Positions 1 through 6,500 of a stretch of DNA of 10,052 nucleotides are shown one piece after another (the stretch's first letter is position 1; each line of letters begins with the position of its first letter). The stretch is from Trebonia sp036501515 (GTDB taxonomy: Bacteria > Actinomycetota > Actinomycetes > Streptosporangiales > Streptosporangiaceae). Made by a program: the position numbers and the translations under genes. The notes below the pieces were generated by a model, which had not been told where the DNA came from, did no database searches, and worked only from the letters and a program-made list of their open reading frames with translations. The stretch lies in the NCBI GenBank assembly GCA_036501515.1, contig DASYAD010000443.1, forward strand, positions 1-10,052, in the 5' to 3' direction.

Positions 1-1
1 G

Positions 2-1468
2 GTCGTCGACGGCGCCGACCGGATCTTCCTCGGTGACCCGCCCGCGGACACCGCGCTGCGCCTGCCCGCCACCTCCGGCGTGCTGCTGGCCGGGTGCGTG
101 ATCATCGACTTCACCAACGCCGCGGCACGAGAGACCGTCTCGTACGACGAGGAAAAGCCCAAGAAGAAGACCATCGTCTTCTTCCCTGACACGATCACCA
201 TGACGCATCCGGGCAGGCTCGCCGAGCGGGCCTCCGCTGCGTCGCTCGCCGCCGGCCAGCACCAGTCGGGTGACCGCGGCCCCGCGCCCTCGCCCGCCGC
301 CCCCTCGGTACCGTTCGCGGCGGCGCCCGTCGGCCCTTCAGGCCCCGCTGGCCCCTCGGCCCCCGTCGGTCCCTTGGCCCCCGCGGCCTACTCGGCCCCC
401 GCTGGCCCCTCGGCCCCCGCGGCCAGTCAGGGCCGGCCCGATGCTCCCGGCTCCGGTGCCTTCCCCGCTACCGCGCCGCCCACGGTGGGCGGGCCCGCCG
501 GGTCCGCCCCGACCGTGGCCGATGACCCGGTCTGGCTCGCCGGGGATGGCAACCCAGGCTCCTTCCCGTCGGGAGCCGCCCCGGTGACCGCGGGATACGC
601 GGGCACGGGCGGGCAGTCGCCGGTCCAGTACCAGGGAACGCCGCCGCCCGCAGCGCAGCCGTGGCAGCCGGTGCCCGGCGCGGCATGGTCCGGCGGGCCG
701 CGACCGGGGGGGCCGCTGACCGGACCGGTGCCGCCGCCGACGCCGCCGCTCGCGCGACCCACGAATCCGCCCGGCGGCATGCCTCAGAACGCGATGCCTC
801 CTGGCCCGCCCGGCGGCCTTATCGACGCGCCGCCGTGGCTGTCGGGTCCCGCCGGGACCGCGCCCGCCGGGACCGTGCCTGTCGGCCAGGTGCCCGGCCC
901 GACCGCGCCGCGAGCGGACCCAGGGCCGGACGAGTCCGGGTCCACGGTCAAGCGCGGAGAGCTCGCGGACTTCGTCGCGGTGACCACCCCGCCGGACCGG
1001 ATCGGCCCGGTGGTTCCCGCCCTGCTCTGCCCGAGCGGGCACGTGAACCCGCCGAGCGGCGCGACTTGCCGCCGGTGCGGCGCCCCGCTGCCGCACGACC
1101 CGGTGCCGGTGCCGCGGCCGGTGCTAGGCGTGCTCCGCCTGTCGCTCGGCGACGTGATCGCGCTTGACCGCGGCGTGCTCATGGGACGCAACCCGCGCAC
1201 CGACTTCGCAGGCACCGACGGCGAGGAACGGCCGCACGTGGTCAAGCTGCCGAGCGCGGACGGCGACATCTCCCGTACCCACCTGCGGGTAACCCTGGAT
1301 GGCTGGCACGTGCTCGTCACCGACCTCAACTCGACCAACGGGACGCTGGTCACGCTGCCAGGGCGCGACCCGCAGCAGCTACGGCCGGGTGAGCCGGTGC
1401 CGATTCAGCCGGGCACCGTCGTCACGCTCGCGGACGGCATCGACTTCCGCTACGAGGTCGCCGAGTGA
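2..1468 (+). CDS. FHA-domain protein with zinc-ribbon-like motif, 5'-truncated
   Basis: The frame is open from the left edge, so the true start lies upstream; the internal GTG at 80 sits in the middle of a folded-looking segment and is unlikely to be the start. Numbering from base 2: residues 1-75 are an N-terminal piece I do not recognise (it includes DEEKPKKKTIVFFPDTITMT). Residues about 80-335 are a Pro/Ala/Gly-rich, probably disordered linker. Residues 343-359 carry Cys343-x3-His347-x8-Cys356-x2-Cys359, a zinc-ribbon-like motif. Residues about 375-488 are an FHA domain with GRNPR (Arg396), SRTH (Ser424, His427) and NSTNG (Asn446), so the known phosphothreonine-contacting positions are intact. 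FHA domains read phosphothreonine on proteins; the obvious partner is the kinase encoded next, whose GTG overlaps this stop by four bases. No transmembrane segment is visible, so a cytoplasmic location is inferred. The FHA call is firm; the role of the N-terminal part is unknown. Confidence 0.93.
   Translation, partial: VVDGADRIFLGDPPADTALRLPATSGVLLAGCVIIDFTNAAARETVSYDEEKPKKKTIVFFPDTITMTHPGRLAERASAASLAAGQHQSGDRGPAPSPAAPSVPFAAAPVGPSGPAGPSAPVGPLAPAAYSAPAGPSAPAASQGRPDAPGSGAFPATAPPTVGGPAGSAPTVADDPVWLAGDGNPGSFPSGAAPVTAGYAGTGGQSPVQYQGTPPPAAQPWQPVPGAAWSGGPRPGGPLTGPVPPPTPPLARPTNPPGGMPQNAMPPGPPGGLIDAPPWLSGPAGTAPAGTVPVGQVPGPTAPRADPGPDESGSTVKRGELADFVAVTTPPDRIGPVVPALLCPSGHVNPPSGATCRRCGAPLPHDPVPVPRPVLGVLRLSLGDVIALDRGVLMGRNPRTDFAGTDGEERPHVVKLPSADGDISRTHLRVTLDGWHVLVTDLNSTNGTLVTLPGRDPQQLRPGEPVPIQPGTVVTLADGIDFRYEVAE
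343..419 (+). repeat. In-frame direct repeat in Pro/Ala linker
   Basis: Two identical 23-base copies lie at 343-365 and 397-419, exactly 54 bases (18 codons) apart. Both encode PAGPSAP within the low-complexity linker of the FHA protein. This looks like a recent in-frame duplication in a disordered region. Confidence 0.75.
1454..1467 (+). promoter_or_regulatory. Ribosome binding site and GTG start inside the FHA gene end
   Basis: GAGG at 1454-1457 lies seven bases before the GTG at 1465-1467. That start shares four bases (GTGA) with the FHA gene's TGA stop at 1466-1468. The arrangement points to translational coupling of the FHA protein and the kinase and supports GTG as the kinase start. 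Confidence 0.65.
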
Positions 1469-3393
1469 GCAGAACCCCCGCGCAGGACGTCGCGCCGCCC
1501 GACCTTCCCGGGTACCGCTTCATCAAGCACATCGGCGCTGGCGGCAACGCCCAGGTCTACCTGTACGAGCAGGACCTGCCCCACCGCAAGGTGGCGGTCA
1601 AGGTGCTCAACGAGTCCGCGCTTTCCGAGGTGGCCCGCCGCCGGTTCACCGCGGAGGCCAACGTCACGGCGGACCTGGCCCACCGGCACATCGTCCAGGT
1701 CTTCGACGCCAACGTGACCGCGGACGGCCGCCCATACATCGCGATGCCGTATTACCCGCAGCCGAACCTGTCGATCAGGGCGCGCCGCTCGCACTTCTCC
1801 GTCGCGGACGTGCTGCGCATCGGCATCCAGGTCGGCAGCGCGGTCGAGACCAGCCACCGCCGCGACGTCCTGCACCGCGACATCAAGCCGCAGAACATCC
1901 TGACCGACTCCTACGGCGAGCCGGCGCTGACCGACTTCGGCATCGCGACGACAAAAGGCGGTGACGGGCCAGAGGGCCTTTCCGTGCCGTGGTCACCGCC
2001 GGAGATCCTCTTCGGCACGTCACCCGGGGATCAGCGCGCCGACGTCTACTCGCTCGGCGCGACGCTATGGCACCTGCTTGTCGGCCGGTCGCCGTTCGAG
2101 CAGCCGGGCGGCGACAACGGCACGTTCGCCCTGATGGGGCGGATCAAGTCGGAAGCGCCGCCGCGCACGCAGCGGGCCGACGTTCCCGACAGCCTTGAGC
2201 GGCTGCTGCGCCAGGCGATGGCCAAGGACCCGGCCGCCCGCCCGCAGTCGGCGATGGAGCTGATCCGCGGGCTCCAGTCGATCGAGCAGGAGCTGCGACT
2301 GCCGCTTACGCACCCCATCCTGCCCGCCGACGAGCCGTCGGGCGAGACCAGGGGCGGCGACACGATCGCCCGCCCGCGGGCGCGCGGCGAGAACACGTTC
2401 CTCGGCCGGGGACCCGCGTCGGGGCTGACGGACATGCCGCCGGCGCGCGGCGTCACGCAAGGGACGTGGGGCCCTGACGCAGGCTACGCCGACCCGCGGA
2501 CGCAGTCCGCCCATACCCAGGCCGGTCGTCCTCAGCCTGAACAGCAGCCCTGGGGCCAGACGATCCCGCCCTGGGGCGTCGGCGCGGACCCGCGGACGCA
2601 CGGCGCCCCGGCCGCATGGAGCGGCGGCACGCACGAGGCGACCATCACGCGGGGGACCCGGCCAGCCGGCGCGGAAGAGGACCAGACGCGCAGGCGGGCA
2701 CCGATGCGCGTGGACCCGTGGGGCCCGGCGGGCCCCACGGGCCCGGCCGCCCCGGGCGACGATGACCGGACGCGCACCAGAGGACCGGTCAGGCTTGACC
2801 CGTGGGGGACGGCGGGCCCTGGCACGGGTACGGGGTTCCCCGAGTTCCAGCCCGGGGGGCGCGAGGGAACGACGACGGCCCGTCCCGCCGCGCTTCAGCC
2901 CGGCGGGCACGCCGTCGCAAGGACAGGGAGCCGGCGCCCAAGCGGCCGCGTGCTTGCCCTCGGCGGCGGGCTGCTTGTCGCGGTCGTGGCAGTCGTCGCG
3001 TTCTTCACGCTGGGGCAGGGCAACGCTCAGACTGGCCAGAATCCGTCCGGGGTCGCACAGACCACGGCATCGAGCGGCGAGCAGAACGCGCTTGGCCCCG
3101 GTGCCACCGCGCCAGGGCAGCCCGCGGTCACGGCGCAGAGCGCCGGCGCGACGCAGGTCCGCTTCAGCTGGACCTACGCGAACCCCGCGGCGGGCGACAC
3201 CTTCCGCTGGCAGCGGGTGAGCGGGTCGGCCGGCGCCCCGGGCGGCACAACGGCCAAGCCGCAGGTGCTCGTGTCGCTGCCGCAGGGCCAGAGCGTCTGC
3301 ATCGCGGTCCAGGTCAGGCGGGCAGGCGGCCAGGCCTCCGATCTGTCGCAGCCAGTCTGCTGGCCGAGCTTATTGATTCATCACAATAGATAG
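1465..3393 (+). CDS. Receptor-type Ser/Thr protein kinase (PknB-like), single-pass membrane
   Basis: 642 residues. The catalytic domain spans about 16-275: glycine loop IGAGGNAQVYL (22-32), Lys46 in VAVK, probable helix-C Glu64, HRDIKPQN (137-144, with Asp139 and Asn144), DFG (157-159), and SPPE (177-180) in place of APE. All catalytic residues are present, so it should be active. The activation segment is short and ends GLSVPWSPPE, without the usual GTxxYxxPE or a PknB-like TxT pair. Residues 290-490 are a Pro/Gly/Thr-rich cytoplasmic linker with internal repeats. A transmembrane helix spans about 496-516 after a basic stretch (RTGSRRPSGR). The outer part (about 555-633) resembles an FN3-like beta domain with Cys612 and Cys632, a possible disulfide. 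It is coupled to the FHA gene, so a kinase and phospho-reader pair is likely. The last seven codons are AT-rich and include a TTA. The kinase call is firm; the sensed ligand is unknown. Confidence 0.96.
   Translation: MSRTPAQDVAPPDLPGYRFIKHIGAGGNAQVYLYEQDLPHRKVAVKVLNESALSEVARRRFTAEANVTADLAHRHIVQVFDANVTADGRPYIAMPYYPQPNLSIRARRSHFSVADVLRIGIQVGSAVETSHRRDVLHRDIKPQNILTDSYGEPALTDFGIATTKGGDGPEGLSVPWSPPEILFGTSPGDQRADVYSLGATLWHLLVGRSPFEQPGGDNGTFALMGRIKSEAPPRTQRADVPDSLERLLRQAMAKDPAARPQSAMELIRGLQSIEQELRLPLTHPILPADEPSGETRGGDTIARPRARGENTFLGRGPASGLTDMPPARGVTQGTWGPDAGYADPRTQSAHTQAGRPQPEQQPWGQTIPPWGVGADPRTHGAPAAWSGGTHEATITRGTRPAGAEEDQTRRRAPMRVDPWGPAGPTGPAAPGDDDRTRTRGPVRLDPWGTAGPGTGTGFPEFQPGGREGTTTARPAALQPGGHAVARTGSRRPSGRVLALGGGLLVAVVAVVAFFTLGQGNAQTGQNPSGVAQTTASSGEQNALGPGATAPGQPAVTAQSAGATQVRFSWTYANPAAGDTFRWQRVSGSAGAPGGTTAKPQVLVSLPQGQSVCIAVQVRRAGGQASDLSQPVCWPSLLIHHNR
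2491..2600 (+). repeat. Direct repeat encoding ADPRT in kinase linker
   Basis: A 14-base sequence, GACCCGCGGACGCA, occurs at 2491-2504 and 2587-2600, 96 bases (32 codons) apart and in frame. Each copy encodes ADPRT followed by a short polar stretch. It is part of the juxtamembrane cytoplasmic linker and looks like a decayed tandem duplication. Confidence 0.6.
2680..2820 (+). repeat. Two 28-codon repeats in kinase juxtamembrane linker
   Basis: Kinase residues 405-420 (acidic, then QTRRRAPMRVDPWG) and 433-448 (acidic, then RTRTRGPVRLDPWG) are two copies of the same unit, 28 residues (84 bases) apart. The DNA shares the GACCCGTGGGG core at 2713 and 2797. Each unit has a threonine in an acidic/Arg context (Thr408, Thr436) before a DPWG motif. 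These are possible autophosphorylation sites for FHA docking, which is inference only. Confidence 0.65.
2715..2741 (+). repeat. Perfect 12-bp inverted repeat inside kinase gene
   Basis: CCCGTGGGGCCC at 2715-2726 and its exact reverse complement at 2730-2741 flank a 3-base loop. It lies in the first of the two linker repeats; the corresponding site in the second repeat (2799-2825) has the left arm but a broken right arm. It encodes DPWGPAGPTG. It would form a very stable RNA hairpin within the message. No T-run follows, so it is not an intrinsic terminator. Confidence 0.7.
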
Positions 3394-3407
3394 ATAGTCG
3401 GCTACTT

Positions 3408-3434
3408 TTGCGACCTTCGATTTATCGTTAAAAT
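3408..3434 (+). promoter_or_regulatory. Candidate promoter P1 upstream of giant gene
   Basis: TTGCGA at 3408-3413 and TAAAAT at 3429-3434, with a 15-base spacer, resemble a housekeeping sigma promoter. The -10 matches the consensus at five of six positions; the spacer is short. The AT-rich setting supports a promoter, but no sequence test of activity is possible here. Confidence 0.35.
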
Positions 3435-3462
3435 GTCACAGAAGATCCTTACTTGTGCGGTC

Positions 3463-3490
3463 TTGCCCTAGAATTAACTTTGCGTATTTT
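3463..3490 (+). promoter_or_regulatory. Candidate promoter P2 upstream of giant gene
   Basis: TTGCCC at 3463-3468 and TATTTT at 3485-3490 are 16 bases apart. Transcription from it would begin near 3497, at the edge of the TCACG/CGTGA dyad. A further isolated -10-like TAGAAT lies at 3469-3474 without a good -35. P2 is an alternative or addition to P1. Confidence 0.35.
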
Positions 3491-3497
3491 TACTGCG

Positions 3498-3513
3498 TCA
3501 CGAGCGCACGTGA
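3498..3513 (+). promoter_or_regulatory. Operator-like dyad TCACG-N6-CGTGA
   Basis: Perfect 5-base arms at 3498-3502 and 3509-3513 are separated by six bases, a geometry common for sites bound by dimeric helix-turn-helix regulators. It would overlap the start of transcription from candidate P2, which suits a repressor. Three TGCGT elements (3481, 3494, 3515) surround it. The binding protein is unknown. Confidence 0.35.
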
Positions 3514-3532
3514 ATGCGTAACGGGGATTCGA

Positions 3533-3559
3533 CGCAGACGCCTGGTCACGGCGTCAGCG
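3533..3559 (+). promoter_or_regulatory. Stem-loop in leader of giant gene
   Basis: CGCAGACGCC at 3533-3542 pairs with GGCGTCAGCG at 3550-3559: nine base pairs with one A-A mismatch and a 7-base loop. It ends nine bases before the AAAGGGG ribosome binding site. It could be an operator dyad or an RNA structure affecting translation. No T-run follows, so it is not an intrinsic terminator for the kinase gene. Confidence 0.5.
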
Positions 3560-3567
3560 CGCAATGT

Positions 3568-3587
3568 AAAGGGGCTTGCGGGGAATG
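3568..3587 (+). promoter_or_regulatory. Ribosome binding site deciding the giant gene's start
   Basis: AAAGGGG at 3568-3574 stands ten bases before the ATG at 3585-3587, a workable spacing. An in-frame TTG at 3576 is only one base from it and is too close to be used with this site. ATG 3585 is therefore preferred, removing three residues from the longest reading frame. Confidence 0.65.
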
Positions 3588-6500
3588 CGGCTTCGCCGGA
3601 GTCGGCTAATTACTCCTGTCGTTCTTGGCGTAGCCGTCGTTACTTTCGCGGCGCTCGCCGCTTCCTCGCACGGATTCCCCGTGCAGCACGTCAGCCTTAA
3701 CGACGGCGGCATCTGGGTCACCAACAACTCGATCGGCACCGTCGGCCGGTTCACCAAGCCGATCGGCCAGCTCGACGGTGAGCTGGCGCCGCCGTCGGAG
3801 TCCATCAGCGTCGACGTGTGGCAGAACGGCCCGGTCGTCGCCGCCTACGACGCGAGCGGCGGCCGGATCTACGCGGTCAACGTCTACGGCACCGCGTTCT
3901 ACGACGCGGGGGCGGCGATCTCGCCCGCTCCCGGCGGCATCGCGCTCGGCGACGAGACGGTCGCGGTACTGTCCACCGATCATTCACTGCGCGCCACGGC
4001 ACTCAGCGCCGGCGGCGGCAGCCTGGCCGCGCTCTCCGCCTCCGCCAAGCCGCTCGCCGCGCACCTGCCTGCCGATTCAGCGGTCAGCGTCGGGTCCGAT
4101 GACACGGTCTGGCTGGCCGGCGGCGGCCAGCTGCGCAGCTACCCGCGGGGCGGCAAGGCGCAGTCCACTGCCCTACCGCTCTCCGCGAGTGACCCGATGC
4201 AGGTCACCACCGTCGGCGACGTCCCTGTCGTGGCCGACACGACGACGAAGACGATCTACCTGCCGGACAGCGGGCACACCGTGACGCTGCCGTCCTCGGA
4301 TACCTCGACGTCCTTCGAGCTGCAACAGCCGTCGGCCGCGAGCGGCGTGGTGGTCGCCGCCACGACCCAGGCCCTGTACAGCGTGGACCCGGGATCTGGC
4401 CAGCTGACGACGCTCAGCAGCGGGCACAGCGGCAGTGTGGCCGCCCCCGTTCAGGTGGCCGGCTGCGTCCACGCCGCCTGGGCCAACGGCGCCACCGGCA
4501 GCTACGTCCGCACCTGCGGATCGCCGCCGCCCGCGGTGAGCGCCGCATCCCCGGCAGGCACCGTGCGGCAGTTCTCGCTCGACGACACCACGGGCGCCCC
4601 TGTCCTTGTCTTCCGCGTCAACAACGGCACGCTGGTGCTCAACGACACGACCGACGGCGGCGTCTTCCTCATCGACTCCAACGTCACCAACGTCCGGCCG
4701 AAGTGGACGCCGGTCAACACCGCCGGGAACAGCAGCAACCAGGCGCAGACGTTCCAGGTCCAGGAGAAGACGCAGCTCACCGCCAAGCCGTATACCCAGG
4801 GCGTCCGGCCGGGGACCACAACCGTGGTGCACGTGCTCGACGTCGACAAGGGACCACCTGGCACCTACGCGGTGAGCGCGGTCGGCCAGCCTGACCAGCC
4901 CGGTGTCTCCGTCGCCGTCGCGCCCGACTCGCAGACCGTACTCGCCACCGTGACCTCGCTGCCGGTGGACGCGCACTTCCAGTACACGATCGACGACGGC
5001 CACGGCCACACCGCCTCTAACGATGTGACGCTTGAGCCGAGGGCACAGGGCGAGAACTCGGCGCCCGCGCTGCGTCCCGGCTACCAGCCGCCCAGCCTCT
5101 CGGTCGCATCCGGCGGCACGCTGGTCATCCCGGTCATCGGCGACTGGCGGGACTCCGACGGCGACCCGCTCTACATCGACAGCGGCGCCGTCACAAGCAG
5201 CGCCGGGTCCGCCGCGGTCACTAGCGGCGGCGCGCTGTCCTTCACCGCGCCGCAGTCCGCCAGCGGTGAGACGGTGCGGATCGGCTACGGGGTCAGCGAC
5301 GGCCGGGTAACGACGCCCACGAAGGCGACCCTCACGGTGAACGTGCTCGGCGCCTCGTCGACGAGGTTCGTCGCGCCGGTGGCCGAGCCGGACGCCACGC
5401 AGGCCGTCGTCGGCGCGCCCGTCACCCTGCAGCCGCTGGCCAACGACCTGCCGGGCGTCGACCCGACCAACCCGAGCGCCCATCTCACGCTCGCCGCGCC
5501 GGTGCCCGCGGTGACCGGTGCCAGCGTCTCCACCGACATGGCCACGGGCACGGTCGCGTTCACCGCGCAGCACCCGGGAGACTTCTTCCTCACCTACACC
5601 GACGCCTACGGTGCCGCGCCGACCGCGAGCGGGACAATCCGCCTGCACGTGATCGCGGCCAGCGGCACGCCGAAGCCGCCGGTCACCACCCCGGACGTCG
5701 CGGTGCTGCACGGCCAGCAGTCCGCCGTGGTGGACGTACTCGCGGACGACTATGACCCGCAGGGCTGGATCCTCGGCGTCACCAGCGCGGAGCCGGCGGC
5801 CAACAGCGACGACGGCGCGGGCCTTCAGGTAGCCGTGATCGACCAGCGCTGGTTGCGGATCAGCGCGGACAACCCGCAGCGAGGCATGACGGCGACCGTG
5901 GACTACACGGTCAGCGACGGCAAGGGCAGTGCGACGGGCACGGTGGCGGTCTCGGCCGTGGCGGGCGACCTGAACGCCGACCAGATCACCACGACCGCGG
6001 CCGCGGTCACCATCAGGTCCGGTGACAGCGCCGCCGTCCCTGTGCTCGCCGGCGACGCGAGCTCGATCGGTCTGCCGCTCACGTTCTCCGGCGTGCCGCC
6101 GGTGGCGCAGCCGCCGGTCGCCGGGCTGATCTCCAGCGCCAACGGCACTAACCTGCGCGTCGACGCGCCCGCGGGCGTCAAGTCAGAGGCGGAGACGACC
6201 GTCAGCTACGTCGCGACGGACGCGAGCGGCGCCACCGCGACCGGACAGCTCGACGTCACGATCGAGCCGCCGCCGTCGAAGACCCACCCCGACCAGGCGC
6301 CCGTCCCCGAGGAAGTGGACACACGGGAAGCGGCCGGCGACGTCGCCGTCATCCAGGTCCCCGTCGACGGGGTCGACCCGGATGGCGACTCCGTCACGGT
6401 CACCGGGGTCACGGTGCCGCCCACGCTCGGCCGGATCGTCGCCGTCGGCCCAGACACGATCTCCTACCAGTCGTACCCGAACTCCACGGGCACCGACACG

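Larger units (their letters stand above)
3394..3584 (+). other. AT-rich intergenic region between kinase and giant surface protein genes
   Basis: This 191-base gap is the most AT-rich stretch of the window: by hand count 48 of 120 bases at 3361-3480 are G or C, against roughly 70 percent elsewhere. It begins with TAG stops at 3387, 3391 and 3395, closing all three forward frames through a TAGA repeat. It holds candidate promoters, a short TCACG/CGTGA dyad, a longer stem-loop and the ribosome binding site of the giant gene. I see no convincing gene, small RNA or T-run terminator in it. The second gene set probably has its own transcription start here. Confidence 0.7.

Noticed and set aside
80..82. 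GTG at 80 as the start of the FHA gene
   Set aside because: The frame is open to the left edge with coherent protein-like sequence and gene-like codon use, and no ribosome binding site precedes this GTG.
338..1096. 252-codon minus-strand frame opposite the FHA linker
   Set aside because: Arg/Gly-rich low-complexity product mirroring the Pro/Ala linker; no independent support.
3533..3559. Intrinsic terminator for the kinase operon
   Set aside because: The stem-loop is real but has no following T-run and lies against the next gene's ribosome binding site. A leader structure or operator fits better.
3576..3578. TTG start for the giant gene
   Set aside because: Only one base separates it from the AAAGGGG site. 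The in-frame ATG nine bases later has suitable spacing and begins a proper basic signal segment.
3455..3700. Possible small gene (81 codons) spanning the AT-rich gap
   Set aside because: It starts at a GTG with no good ribosome binding site and runs out of frame into the giant gene. The product has no recognisable feature, and regulatory signals explain the region better.
4173..5711. 512-codon open frame on the minus strand opposite the giant gene
   Set aside because: It is Arg/Gly/Ala/Val-rich with no domain, as expected opposite GC3-rich codons. The plus strand encodes clear Ig-like modules throughout.
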